Shown: positions 29,090 to 37,329 of the stretch, piece by piece
How the letters are laid out: each line of letters opens with the position of its first letter
Position numbering within the stretch: position 1 is the stretch's first letter
DNA from: Micromonospora cathayae
Lineage (GTDB): Bacteria > Actinomycetota > Actinomycetes > Mycobacteriales > Micromonosporaceae
Direction of reading: 5' to 3'
DNA: 64,000 nt
Assembly: GCF_028993575.1 (NCBI RefSeq)
Contig: NZ_CP118615.1
Location: 6,291,001 to 6,355,000, forward strand
Made by a program: the position numbers and the translations under genes
The notes under the pieces: generated by a model
The model's database searches: none
The model's input: the letters and a program-made list of their open reading frames with translations, nothing else
Told to the model about the DNA's origin: nothing

Positions 29090-29143
29090 TGTGCGTCCCC
29101 TCACGGACCGGTTCCGGCGTGCCGCCGGTGATTACGTACGTGC

Positions 29144-30154
29144 TTAACGAGCGGCGCCCAGGACAGGCACCAGGGCAGCGCCGAGCGCCGCCGGATCATG
29201 GCGGGGACTGCCGTCGTCGACGGCGACCGGGGCGAACACCAGGCGGGCACCCAGCGATTCTGCCGCACCGGCCAGCGAGTCCGGGTCACCGACCACCCGA
29301 CGGTCGGCCAGCACGCAGTCGACCTTCAGCTCCGGCAGGTACCGGCGCAGGGCGGCGAGGTGGCCGGCGGCGGAGAGCCCGTTGGTCTCCTTCTCGGCGG
29401 AGAGGTTCAGGGTGACCAGCCGGCGGGCCGCGCTGGACACGATCGCGTCGGCCAGGCCGGGCACCAGCAGGTGCGGCAGCACGCTGGTGTACCAGCTTCC
29501 CGGCCCGAAGATCAGCCAGTCCGCCTCCAGGGTCGCCGCCACCGCCTGCGGGCAGGCCACCGGGGCGGCCGGGGTGAGCCGCAGCGCCTCGACCCGGCCG
29601 GTGGTGACGGCCACCTGGTGCTGGCCCCGGACGGTGGACACCTCGTCCGGGCGGGTCGGGTCGGCCCCGCGTACCTGCGCCTCGATGCCGACCGGCTGGC
29701 AGGACATCGGCAGCACCCGGCCGACCGCGCCGAGCATCGTGCCGGCGTGCGCCAGCGCGGCCACCGGGTCGCCGAGCTGCTCCATCAGGCCGAACAGCAC
29801 CAGGTTGCCGACGGCGTGCCCGTCCAGCCCGTCCCCGCAGCCCGCCTGTGGACGACCGGCGTGCTGGTCGGCCCCGGCCGACGGGCCGGTACGGGCGAAG
29901 CGGTGCTGGAAGAGTCCGGCGCTGCGCCGGGTGGCCGGATGGTCGCCGGCCAGCGCCACCAGCGCCTGGCGCAGGTCGCCGGGGGGCAGTCCGCCCCGGG
30001 CGGCGCGCAGCCGGCCGCTGGAGCCGCCGTCGTCGCCGACGGTGACCACGGCGGTGATGTCCAGGCCGAGTTCCGGGGCGCACCGGCGCAACGCGCGCAG
30101 GGACGCCGACAACCCGTGCCCGCCGCCGAAGGCCACCACCTTCGTTTCCGTCAT
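29144..30154 (-). CDS. yvcK: YvcK/CofD-like protein (gluconeogenesis factor)
   Basis: A 336-residue YvcK-family protein; relatives bind UDP-sugars and affect carbon metabolism and cell wall growth. The N-terminal phosphate loop AFGGGHGLSASLRAL and VGDDGGSSGRLR, then GLDGHAVGNLVL and the IFGPGSWYTSVLPHLLVPG block are clear. A short insertion of about 15 residues (SAGADQHAGRPQAGCGD) before the GHAVGN motif is unusual. ATG 30154 overlaps the rapZ stop by 4 nt. Confidence 0.94.
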   Translation of the reverse strand: MTETKVVAFGGGHGLSASLRALRRCAPELGLDITAVVTVGDDGGSSGRLRAARGGLPPGDLRQALVALAGDHPATRRSAGLFQHRFARTGPSAGADQHAGRPQAGCGDGLDGHAVGNLVLFGLMEQLGDPVAALAHAGTMLGAVGRVLPMSCQPVGIEAQVRGADPTRPDEVSTVRGQHQVAVTTGRVEALRLTPAAPVACPQAVAATLEADWLIFGPGSWYTSVLPHLLVPGLADAIVSSAARRLVTLNLSAEKETNGLSAAGHLAALRRYLPELKVDCVLADRRVVGDPDSLAGAAESLGARLVFAPVAVDDGSPRHDPAALGAALVPVLGAAR

Positions 30155-31074
30155 TCGCGCCCCAGGTCCCGGTGCTGCGCGTTCGCGGCCAGCCCGGACT
30201 GGCGCAGCCGCCCGGCCAGCTCCTCGGTGATCGCCACGCTGCGGTGCTTGCCGCCGGTGCAGCCCACCGCGACGGTCAGGTAGCGCTTGCCCTCCCGTTC
30301 GAACCCGACGGTGGTGGCGTTGATCAGGTCGGCGTACGCGGACACGAACGCCTCCGCCCCCTCCTGACCGAGCACGTACTCGCTGACCGCCGCCTCCCGG
30401 CCGGTGTGGTCGCGCAGCTCCGGCACCCAGAACGGGTTCGGCAGGAACCGGGCGTCCAGCACGAAATCGGCGTCCGGCGGCAGGCCGTACTTGAAGCCGA
30501 AGGAGAGCACGGTGACCCGGAGCTGGCGGGCGTCCTCCGCGCCGAACAGCTCCTCGATGCGCCGCCGGAGCTGGTTCACGTTCAGGTGGCTGGTGTCGAT
30601 GATCACGTCGGCCTGGTCCCGGGCCTCCTCCAGCAGGCCGCGCTCGACCGCGATGCCGTCGGCGAGCCGGCCGTCGCCCTGCAACGGGTGCGAGCGGCGG
30701 ACGCTCTCGAAGCGCCGGATCAGCACCTCGTCGTCGGCGTCGACGAACACCACGCGCGGCGAGAAACCGCGTTCCTTCAGCTCCCGGATCGCCCCGGCCA
30801 GGTCGGTGGAGAAGGCGCGCGACCGCACGTCCAGCACCATCGCGGTACGCCGGGCGGCCCCGCCGGCCTTGGAGGCCAGTTCCGCCATGTCCAGCAGCAG
30901 GGCCTGCGGCAGGTTGTCGACCACGTAGTAGCCGACGTTCTCCAGGGCCCGGGCCACCGTGCTCCGGCCACCGCCGGAGAGCCCGGTGACCACGACCAGG
31001 CTGGTGTCCCCGTCCACCGGACCCGCCGGTGTCGGGCCGTCGACCGGCATCCCGGCTGTCCCCGTCTCGCTCAC
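30151..31074 (-). CDS. rapZ: RapZ/YvcJ P-loop nucleotide-binding protein
   Basis: A 307-residue RapZ-family protein. The P-loop GLSGGGRST at 31-39 has Arg instead of the usual Lys, a substitution I believe common in actinobacterial members. The middle has VVFVDADDEVLIRRFESVRRSHPL, and the C-terminal domain has FGFKYGLPPDADFVLDARFLPNPFW and GCTGGKHRSVAITEEL, both diagnostic. In E. coli RapZ steers RNase E to a small RNA; the actinobacterial role is unclear. The first 20 residues are a disordered extension. Confidence 0.94.
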   Translation of the reverse strand: MSETGTAGMPVDGPTPAGPVDGDTSLVVVTGLSGGGRSTVARALENVGYYVVDNLPQALLLDMAELASKAGGAARRTAMVLDVRSRAFSTDLAGAIRELKERGFSPRVVFVDADDEVLIRRFESVRRSHPLQGDGRLADGIAVERGLLEEARDQADVIIDTSHLNVNQLRRRIEELFGAEDARQLRVTVLSFGFKYGLPPDADFVLDARFLPNPFWVPELRDHTGREAAVSEYVLGQEGAEAFVSAYADLINATTVGFEREGKRYLTVAVGCTGGKHRSVAITEELAGRLRQSGLAANAQHRDLGRE

Positions 31075-31283
31075 TGAAACCCCCCAGCCGTGCTGCCGTG
31101 ACCCGTCCGGACCACGAACGGTCAGTCAGCGACTCTATCCGGCCGGACGGCGAGCATCCGGCCGCGGCGCACCTGCCGCCGTGACCGGAGCGAGGGCGTG
31201 CCCGCCACGGTCGCCGGGCCGGACGGCGTCGGTTTCCGCGTTCCGGCCCTCCGGACAACCGGCTGGTGATAGAAGTAAACGAA

Positions 31284-31303
31284 ATGTGAAGACAAATCCA
31301 CAT
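31284..31303 (+). promoter_or_regulatory. inverted repeat upstream of the lipoprotein gene
   Basis: ATGTG (31284-31288) and CACAT (31299-31303) face each other across 10 bp in the most AT-rich part of the 285-bp spacer between rapZ and the lipoprotein gene. It is a candidate regulator site. Confidence 0.35.
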
Positions 31304-31359
31304 GCACCCGGTGCCCACCCGGGCAGCGCCGACCAACGGACAGGAGCGGACGCCGCACC

Positions 31360-31821
31360 ATGAGAACCCGCGCTATCGGCCCGTACGCCCTGGTGGTGGC
31401 CCTGCTCGGCGTGCTGCTGACCGGATGCCAGCAACTGTCGGACGCCGCCTCGCCCGCACCGGTGCCCACCCTGTCCCCCTCGACGGACGCGCGACAACCG
31501 GTCAGCGACGAGCCCGACGGCACGTCCGCCGACGACGACGCGCCGCCGGCCGACCGGGGCGTGGTCAGCGGCCGGGTCCGCACCCCCACCGGCGCGTCGG
31601 TGGTCAACGCCGGCGTCCAGGTCCGGTCACTGGACAGCCCACCCGTGCCGGTACCCGAACTGGTGGTGACCACCGACGACGGCGGGTGGTTCCGGTGGCT
31701 GCTCGCCCCCGGCCGGTACGAGGTCACCGTGGTGCCCGCCGACGGCACCCCGCCGGTCACCGCGCCCGCCGTCGAGGTCCGCGCCGGCCGCGAGCAGGAG
31801 ATCGAGATCACCGTACGGTGA
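31360..31821 (+). CDS. secreted lipoprotein with a carboxypeptidase-regulatory-like domain
   Basis: A 153-residue protein. A signal peptide ends in the lipobox LLTGC (Cys at about 23), so it is anchored to the outer face of the membrane. After a disordered Asp/Ala/Pro segment, residues about 68-153 form a small beta-sandwich like those of carboxypeptidase regulatory domains (VSGRVRTPTGASVVNAGVQVRS, GWFRWLLAPGRYEVTVVPAD). Such domains bind or scaffold rather than catalyse. AGGAG precedes the ATG. A T-tailed terminator follows at once, so it is monocistronic. Confidence 0.8.
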   Translation: MRTRAIGPYALVVALLGVLLTGCQQLSDAASPAPVPTLSPSTDARQPVSDEPDGTSADDDAPPADRGVVSGRVRTPTGASVVNAGVQVRSLDSPPVPVPELVVTTDDGGWFRWLLAPGRYEVTVVPADGTPPVTAPAVEVRAGREQEIEITVR

Positions 31822-31823
31822 CC

Positions 31824-31843
31824 GGCACCCGTCGGTGCCCTTT
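31824..31843 (+). terminator. classical terminator after the lipoprotein gene
   Basis: GGCACC-CGTC-GGTGCC followed by CTTT, one of the few hairpins in the window with a T run. Confidence 0.7.
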
Positions 31844-31875
31844 CGGCCCGAACTCCACAGCGGACCGTCGCCACC

Positions 31876-31881
31876 TAGGAT
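31876..31881 (+). promoter_or_regulatory. -10 box of the PNPOx-like gene, predicting a leaderless mRNA
   Basis: TAGGAT ends 7 nt before ATG 31889. This position supports that ATG over the ATG at 31880, which would lie inside the box. Confidence 0.5.
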
Positions 31882-31888
31882 GGCCGGC

Positions 31889-32821
31889 ATGTCCGCGCTT
31901 CCCGACCCGCTGGTCGCCGGTTCCCCGCTCGCGGCGACCCTCGACGCGTACCGCACCTGTGAGCTGGTGACCGTCGGCCGGGACGGCAGCCCGGCCGCCT
32001 GGCCGACCTCCGGGATGGTCCGGGCGGACGGGACGATCCTGCTCACCACGTCGATCGGGTACCCGCAGAAGGCGTTCAACGTGCGCCGGGAACCCCGGGT
32101 GGCGCTGCTCTTCTCCGACCCCACCGGCAGCGGGCTCACCGACCCGGCCCAGATCCTGGTCCGGGGGGTCGCGGACTGTCCGGACCAGGTGCACACCGAC
32201 CCGACCGGTGAGCTGGCCGACTTCTGGGCCCGGATGTTCGCCCGGCAGCCGAAGTGCCGGGGGTACCTGGACTGGCCGGCCACCACGGTCACCGACTTCT
32301 ACTTCATGCGGCTGCTGATCACGGTCGCCCCGACCGAGGTGTCCACCCGGCCGTTGCCGCCGCCCGCGGCCCCGCCGGCCGACACCGGCCTGGTCGGCGG
32401 ACGGGTGCTGGCGGCGTACCCGACGGTGGTGCTGGCCGCCCGCGACGACGCGGGCGCGCCGGTGCTGGTCCGGACCACGGCGAGCGCCGAGGAGACCGGT
32501 TTCCGGGTGGCGGTTCCGGACGACGTGCCGGTGGCCGCCGGGTCGGCCACGCTGCTGGTGCACCGGCACGACGAGAAGCTGTGGAACCTGCACAACGCCA
32601 ACGTGCGCGGCGACCTGGTCCGGGACGACGACGGCTGGCTGCTGCGGCCGACACTGCTGGTGGAGCCGGGTGCCCGGCACCGGTCCGGCCCGTTCGAGCC
32701 GCTGCGGACGCTGCGCACCTGCCGGACCACCACCCGCCGCTACCTGGCGTACCGGCACCGGCCCCGCCCGGCGGTCCCGTGGTCCGCCTACCGCGCCATC
32801 CGCGCCACCGTCACCGGCTGA
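31889..32821 (+). CDS. pyridoxamine 5'-phosphate oxidase-like flavin/F420-binding protein
   Basis: A 310-residue protein. Residues about 10-150 match the split-barrel PNPOx-like fold (CELVTVGRDGSPAAWPTSGMV, ILLTTSIGYPQKAFNVRREPRVALLF), which binds FMN, F420 or heme. The C-terminal half repeats a similar barrel pattern (TVVLAARDDAGAPVLVRTT, LLVHRHDEKLWNLHNANVRGDL), suggesting two PNPOx-like barrels in one chain. The substrate is unknown. The start at 31889 follows from the -10 box position. Confidence 0.75.
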   Translation: MSALPDPLVAGSPLAATLDAYRTCELVTVGRDGSPAAWPTSGMVRADGTILLTTSIGYPQKAFNVRREPRVALLFSDPTGSGLTDPAQILVRGVADCPDQVHTDPTGELADFWARMFARQPKCRGYLDWPATTVTDFYFMRLLITVAPTEVSTRPLPPPAAPPADTGLVGGRVLAAYPTVVLAARDDAGAPVLVRTTASAEETGFRVAVPDDVPVAAGSATLLVHRHDEKLWNLHNANVRGDLVRDDDGWLLRPTLLVEPGARHRSGPFEPLRTLRTCRTTTRRYLAYRHRPRPAVPWSAYRAIRATVTG

Positions 32822-32899
32822 CCACCCGGACCAGCTCGGCTTTCGGAGCCGGCGGCGTTCCCCGCGTGGCCGCGTCGGCGTCGTGTCACCCGGCGCTCG

Positions 32900-32905
32900 T
32901 ACAAT
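32900..32905 (+). promoter_or_regulatory. -10 box of recQ, predicting a leaderless mRNA
   Basis: TACAAT, nearly consensus, ends 6 nt before ATG 32912 and no ribosome site is present. Confidence 0.5.
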
Positions 32906-32911
32906 CCCCCG

Positions 32912-34759
32912 ATGGACTCCCCCACCGCGCTGCGCACCGAGACTCCCCTGGACGTGCTGCGGCGGGTGTTCGGGTACGACTCGTTCCGGGGCTTCCAGCA
33001 GGAGATCGTGACACACGTCGTGGGCGGCGGCGACGCGCTGGTGCTGATGCCGACCGGTGGTGGCAAGTCGCTGTGCTACCAGATCCCGGCGCTGCTGCGT
33101 GACGGGGTGGCGGTGGTGGTCTCGCCGCTGATCGCGCTGATGCAGGACCAGGTGGACGCGCTGCGCGCGGTCGGGGTCCGCGCCGGCTTCCTGAACTCCA
33201 CCCTCGACCCGGACACCCGCCGACTGGTCGAGGCGGAGTTCGTGGCCGGCGAGATCGACCTGCTCTACCTGGCACCCGAGGCGCTCGGCACCCGGGCCAC
33301 CCTGAACCTGCTCGACCGGGGCCGGATCGCCCTGTTCGCCATCGACGAGGCGCACTGCGTCTCGCAGTGGGGGCACGACTTCCGCCCCGACTACCTGACC
33401 CTGTCGATGCTGCACGAACGCTGGCCCGGGGTGCCGCGCATCGCGCTCACCGCCACCGCCACCTCGGCGACCCGGCAGGAGATCGCCACCCGGCTCCAGC
33501 TCACCGAGGCCCGGCACTTCGTGGCCAGCTTCGACCGGCCCAACATCCAGTACCGGATCGTGCCGAAGCGCGAGCCGCGCAAGCAACTGCTGAGCCTGCT
33601 GCGCGACGAGCATCCCGGCGACGCCGGCATCGTCTACTGCCTGTCCCGGGCGTCGGTCGACAAGACCGCCGAGTTCCTCGTCCAGCACGGTGTCGCCGCG
33701 CTGCCGTACCACGCGGGCCTGGACGCGGCCACCCGCGCCGCCAACCAGCAGCGGTTCCTGCGGGAGGACGGCCTGGTGATGGTGGCGACCATCGCGTTCG
33801 GGATGGGCATCGACAAGCCCGACGTCCGGTTCGTCGCCCACCTGGACCTACCGAAGTCGGTGGAGGGCTACTACCAGGAGACCGGCCGGGCCGGACGGGA
33901 CGGCCTGCCGTCGACCGCCTGGCTGGCGTACGGGCTCCAGGACGTGGTGCAGCAACGCAAGATGATCGACACCTCGGAGGGCGACGCCGCGCACCGGCGG
34001 AACCTGGCCGCCCACCTGGACGCGATGCTCGCCCTCTGTGAGACGGTGCGCTGCCGGCGGGCGCAACTGCTGGAGTACTTCGGCCAGCCGGCGGGCGGTG
34101 AGGGCTGCGGGAACTGCGACACCTGCCTGAGCCCGCCGGAGTCGTGGGACGGCACGGTCGCCGCGCAGAAGCTGCTCTCCACGGTGTACCGGCTGGACCG
34201 GGAACGTAACCAGCGGTTCGGCGCGGGGCACTGCATCGACATCCTGCTCGGCCGCAGCAACGACAAGATCGTCCAGCACCGGCACGACTCGTTGAGCACG
34301 TTCGGCATCGGCAGCGACCTGCGGGAAGCGGAGTGGCGGGGCGTGGTGCGCCAACTCCTCGCCGAAGGGCTGCTAGCGGTCGAGGGCGACTACGGCACCC
34401 TGGCGTTGACCGACGCCAGTGCCGAGGTGCTGGGCCGCCGCCGGACGGTGATGATGCGCCGCGAACCGGAACGCCCGGCGTCGACCGGCGGCCGGACGTC
34501 GAGGACGGGTAAGTCCGCCGCCCCCGCCGTCGAGCTGTCGCCGGAGGCCGCGCCGCTGTTCGAGCGGCTGCGGGCCTGGCGCGCGGCGACCGCCAAGGAG
34601 CAGGGCGTACCCGCGTACGTGATCTTCCACGACGCGACGCTGCGGCAGATCGCCGCCGACGCGCCGGCTTCGTTGGGCGCGCTGTCCGGGATCAGTGGCG
34701 TCGGGGAGAACAAGCTCGCCAAGTACGGCGACCAGATCCTCGCCGTCCTCACCGAGTAA
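32912..34759 (+). CDS. recQ: RecQ ATP-dependent DNA helicase
   Basis: A 615-residue 3'-5' DNA helicase of superfamily 2. Walker A is PTGGGKSLC (around 47-55), the DEAH box is at 145-148 ([11 protein letters not shown]), motif III-like ALTATATS and motif [14 protein letters not shown] follow. The RecQ zinc domain has Cys in [11 protein letters not shown] and GCGNCDTC, then a winged helix, and the last about 75 residues form an HRDC domain. Architecture and length are complete. It acts in recombination repair. It is on the plus strand inside the block that separates rapZ and uvrC, and ends 4 bp from the convergent toxin gene. Confidence 0.95.
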   Translation: MDSPTALRTETPLDVLRRVFGYDSFRGFQQEIVTHVVGGGDALVLMPTGGGKSLCYQIPALLRDGVAVVVSPLIALMQDQVDALRAVGVRAGFLNSTLDPDTRRLVEAEFVAGEIDLLYLAPEALGTRATLNLLDRGRIALFAIDEAHCVSQWGHDFRPDYLTLSMLHERWPGVPRIALTATATSATRQEIATRLQLTEARHFVASFDRPNIQYRIVPKREPRKQLLSLLRDEHPGDAGIVYCLSRASVDKTAEFLVQHGVAALPYHAGLDAATRAANQQRFLREDGLVMVATIAFGMGIDKPDVRFVAHLDLPKSVEGYYQETGRAGRDGLPSTAWLAYGLQDVVQQRKMIDTSEGDAAHRRNLAAHLDAMLALCETVRCRRAQLLEYFGQPAGGEGCGNCDTCLSPPESWDGTVAAQKLLSTVYRLDRERNQRFGAGHCIDILLGRSNDKIVQHRHDSLSTFGIGSDLREAEWRGVVRQLLAEGLLAVEGDYGTLALTDASAEVLGRRRTVMMRREPERPASTGGRTSRTGKSAAPAVELSPEAAPLFERLRAWRAATAKEQGVPAYVIFHDATLRQIAADAPASLGALSGISGVGENKLAKYGDQILAVLTE

Positions 34760-34763
34760 CCGG

Positions 34764-35198
34764 TCAGACGTGCACCACGCTGACCCGTTCGTCCTTGGGC
34801 CGTCCCGGTTCCTCCACCAGCCGGGACAGATCGTCTGGGTCGCTGGTGAGCAGAACCAGTGGACGGGGCAGGCTGAGAGCGGTAGCAGCGACGATAGCGT
34901 CAATGGCACAGGTATGCCCGGACAGCCCGGTCTCGCCGAGCAGTTCGCCAGCCCGCCGGCCGATCTCCGGGGTGACCGGTACCACGCCGACTCGCGCCAG
35001 TGCCCGGTGCACTGCGGCGTCCCTGGCACCACCCCGGAGCACCTCGGTCAGAGTGAGCGCGCTCACCCGCACCTGAGCACCACGCTCGATCGCGGTCGAC
35101 AGGAAGGCACGAGCACGGACATCACCGGCGGCAAGCTTCGACAGCCCGTCACTGTCCAGCACCAGGGTGCCGCCGAACCGGCCTAGACGTCGGGCCAC
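34764..35198 (-). CDS. VapC-type PIN-domain toxin
   Basis: A 144-residue PIN ribonuclease. The acidic residues expected to hold Mg are visible: Asp15 or Asp17 in LVLDSDGLSK, Glu52 in LTEVLRGG, Asp100 in CAIDAIVAATA and Asp120 in TSDPDDL. By family analogy it cuts a specific RNA when not bound by its antitoxin. It overlaps the ribbon-helix-helix antitoxin gene by 16 nt, the usual antitoxin-first order. The RNA target is unknown. Confidence 0.88.
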   Translation of the reverse strand: MARRLGRFGGTLVLDSDGLSKLAAGDVRARAFLSTAIERGAQVRVSALTLTEVLRGGARDAAVHRALARVGVVPVTPEIGRRAGELLGETGLSGHTCAIDAIVAATALSLPRPLVLLTSDPDDLSRLVEEPGRPKDERVSVVHV

Positions 35199-35536
35199 GC
35201 CGACCTTGCCTCGTCCAGCGCTTCCTCGGACACCGGTCCGTGCTCGGCATCGAGCATGTCCGACAACTCCTCCAGAAGGTCGAGTTCCAACTGTCGGGCC
35301 ACGGCCTCGGTGACGTACTGACTGAACTGTCCCTGGCCCACCCGCTCCTGGATGGCGGCGGTGAGGTCCTCGGGCATCGACACGCTGACCTTGCGGGCAC
35401 GCCCCACCAGCTGCAGACCACGCCGGCCCCGCTCGGGACCTGGCGAAAGCCCCAGTCGCTCACGTAGCATCGCCAGCTCTGCCAACGACTCGGTCAACCC
35501 TGAGTCGTGCGGAGGTGGCACAGGTTCCGCTGTCAC
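35183..35536 (-). CDS. VapB-type ribbon-helix-helix antitoxin
   Basis: A 117-residue protein. The central segment RKVSVSMPEDLTAAIQERVGQGQFSQYVTEAVARQ (about 48-82) is a CopG-like ribbon-helix-helix, in which the VSVSM strand binds DNA as a dimer; the acidic C-terminus (ELSDMLDAEHGPVSEEALDEA) is suited to wrap the toxin. The 40-residue N-terminal helical extension is longer than in many VapB proteins. GTG 35536 is preceded by a -10 box at 7 nt that overlaps a palindrome, in line with autorepression. Confidence 0.85.
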   Translation of the reverse strand: MTAEPVPPPHDSGLTESLAELAMLRERLGLSPGPERGRRGLQLVGRARKVSVSMPEDLTAAIQERVGQGQFSQYVTEAVARQLELDLLEELSDMLDAEHGPVSEEALDEARSAWPDV

Positions 35537-35543
35537 GAGCGTG

Positions 35544-35559
35544 ATCCTACCAGCGGTAG
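35544..35559 (-). promoter_or_regulatory. vapB promoter with overlapping palindromic operator
   Basis: On the minus strand TAGGAT (35544-35549) ends 7 nt before the GTG of the antitoxin, so the mRNA should be leaderless. CTACC-AGC-GGTAG (35547-35559) is a perfect inverted repeat overlapping this -10 box, as expected for antitoxin autorepression. Confidence 0.5.
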
Positions 35560-35581
35560 CAATCCGTCCGGGTCACTCCGC

Positions 35582-36181
35582 TCAGACGTGTCGGTCCGGT
35601 GGGAAGCCGGTCCAGCGCAGGGCCGCAGGCAGGTGGCCCAGCTCGTTGAACCGGACCAGCGTCGGCGGGCGGTCCCGGCGGTAGCAGATGGTGGTGAGCG
35701 CGGCGTTGGCCTGGTTCAGGCCGAGCCAGCGCCCGACCGGGGCCTCCAGTGCGTGCCGGACGAACCACCCGATCACGAAGTTGTGCGTGACGATCAGCTC
35801 GTGCACGTCGGTGTCGTCGACGGCGGGTACGGCGTACCGGTCGATCGCGGCGGCCGACAGGGACGCGCCCCGCGCGGCATCCTCGGCCGGCAGACCGTCC
35901 AGGAACCGCGCGTAGACCTCCGGCAGGGCCGACCGGTCCGGTACCGGTGGTACGTGGTCGGTGAGCAGGTCGCACGGGCGGACCGGTACGCCGGGCAGCG
36001 CCTCGGCGGCCAGGTGGGCGGTCTGCGTGGCGCGCGGCAGCGGGCTGTGGTGCACTGCCGTGATCGGCAGCTCGACCATCCGCCGGCCGAGCAGCCGGGC
36101 CTGCTCCCGGCCGGCCGGGCTGAGCGGCCCGTCGTCGACCGCCTCCCCGTGCCGGGCCAGGTGTAGGTAACGACCAGGCAT
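35582..36181 (-). CDS. histidine phosphatase family protein
   Basis: A 199-residue phosphoglycerate-mutase-like phosphatase. The catalytic RHG is at 10-12 (HLARHGEAV), with the second His at 133 in IVTHNFVIGWF; the PLSPAGREQARLLG and HSPLPRATQTA blocks are typical. The substrate cannot be read from sequence. Its ATG shares a base with the stop of the tandem-kinase gene (TAATG), so it is translationally coupled to that gene and, through it, to uvrC. A pairing of kinase-like and phosphatase proteins suggests action on related phosphorylated compounds, which is inference. Confidence 0.85.
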   Translation of the reverse strand: MPGRYLHLARHGEAVDDGPLSPAGREQARLLGRRMVELPITAVHHSPLPRATQTAHLAAEALPGVPVRPCDLLTDHVPPVPDRSALPEVYARFLDGLPAEDAARGASLSAAAIDRYAVPAVDDTDVHELIVTHNFVIGWFVRHALEAPVGRWLGLNQANAALTTICYRRDRPPTLVRFNELGHLPAALRWTGFPPDRHV

Positions 36182-37329
36182 TACCCGGCCGCCCACGCCA
36201 TGCCGCCCTCACCGGGGGACAGCCACCCGGTCGTTGAGACAACCAGGTGCGCGACATCATCCGGGTCGCGTCCATCAGTGTCGATCCGGTGGCCGCAAGC
36301 GGCTTTCTCGAGTGCCTCGGCGTCGCCGACGGCCTTGTCGGCGACGCGGAGTAGATCCGTCGTGGACATCCCCCGCAGCGGGTCCCCCGGTTGGGCCCAG
36401 CTACCGCCGTCACTGCGGCTCAGAATCCGGTGGGTCAAGCTCGTCCGTCCAGCGTGCAGACGACAGAGTGTCACCGTTGTTCCGGGCAGCATGGTGGTGT
36501 ATCCGGCGACCACCGTCTCATCCTCCGCCGGGCCGACGACGACCAGGCGTTCCGCGCCAGCCTGGCGAAAGGTACGCCAGACCGCCGTCAGATTCTGCGC
36601 CCGGAGGTGGTGGTCCACCACGTTGCCGGGGCCGAACCCGAGCTGTTCCAGGTCGACGTACCCGGTGGTCCGTCCGGCCCACAGCGTGTCGCGGTAGACC
36701 CGGAAGCCGACAGTGGACTTGCCCACGCCGGCCGCGCCACAAAGCCAGAGAATCGCACCGCTGGCCGCTGTCGGCTTCGGGGGTGGGCGCAGGCGGGCAT
36801 CCGCATTCGCCCGAACCAGCCAATCTCCGACCTGTGCCCGTACCCGCTCCGCGACCTCGGTCACGGTCAGGCCGGTGGTCTCCACGCAGCCGTCGCCGGC
36901 GTTCCTGGTGTCCAGGACGGCGGCCCCACGCAACACCGACGACACTGCCGCCGGGTCACCGGTCCGGGCGACGAACCGCTCGGCCAACACGGTCGGATCG
37001 GCGTGTAGGCGGCACACCGTGACCGCAGCCGCCGTAAGCAGGTCGAGGTGCGGGCCGGTGGTGGGGTCGACGACGCCGGAGACGACGACACCCCGGGCCC
37101 CCGCCGACCGGTAGTTGGGCAGTAGGGCAGCAAGGGTTCGTGCCTTCAACCGGTGCCGGCCCGGGTCGTCGGTAGGCTCGGGGTAGCAGATGCCCACCTG
37201 GTCGATGTCGACGTAGCCGACCGGAGAACCGTCGCGGACGAGCTGGTGGTAGATCTCCCAGCCGACGGTGGTCTTGCCGACGCCCGGCGGGCCGTACAGC
37301 CACAGTACGGGGAACGGCGTGTCGGTCAC
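36181..37329 (-). CDS. protein with two P-loop kinase-like domains
   Basis: A 382-residue soluble protein formed by an internal duplication. Repeat 1 has Walker [10 protein letters not shown] at 13-21 and repeat 2 has GAAGVGKST with Lys204. Each Walker A is followed by a similar pattern ([20 protein letters not shown] and [20 protein letters not shown]), then QVGI/QLGF, LKARTL/LRAQNL, a [18 protein letters not shown] strand and [16 protein letters not shown]. This resembles small-molecule or nucleotide kinases of the AAA_33/NMP kinase type. GTG 37329 overlaps the uvrC stop by 4 nt. The substrate is unknown. Confidence 0.8.
   Translation of the reverse strand: MTDTPFPVLWLYGPPGVGKTTVGWEIYHQLVRDGSPVGYVDIDQVGICYPEPTDDPGRHRLKARTLAALLPNYRSAGARGVVVSGVVDPTTGPHLDLLTAAAVTVCRLHADPTVLAERFVARTGDPAAVSSVLRGAAVLDTRNAGDGCVETTGLTVTEVAERVRAQVGDWLVRANADARLRPPPKPTAASGAILWLCGAAGVGKSTVGFRVYRDTLWAGRTTGYVDLEQLGFGPGNVVDHHLRAQNLTAVWRTFRQAGAERLVVVGPAEDETVVAGYTTMLPGTTVTLCRLHAGRTSLTHRILSRSDGGSWAQPGDPLRGMSTTDLLRVADKAVGDAEALEKAACGHRIDTDGRDPDDVAHLVVSTTGWLSPGEGGMAWAAG

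Noticed and set aside
30916..30984. Arg in place of Lys in the RapZ P-loop as a defect
   Set aside because: I believe Arg is usual at this position in actinobacterial RapZ proteins, so it is not treated as loss of function.
34764..35536. Type IV toxin-antitoxin involving the AbiEi-like gene at 1.4-2.4 kb
   Set aside because: The AbiEi-like protein has no AbiEii partner and lies 32 kb from the VapBC pair; the two are unrelated.
31075..37325. The block between rapZ and uvrC as a mobile island
   Set aside because: No integrase, transposase, tRNA edge or flanking direct repeat was found, so only the change in gene order is reported.
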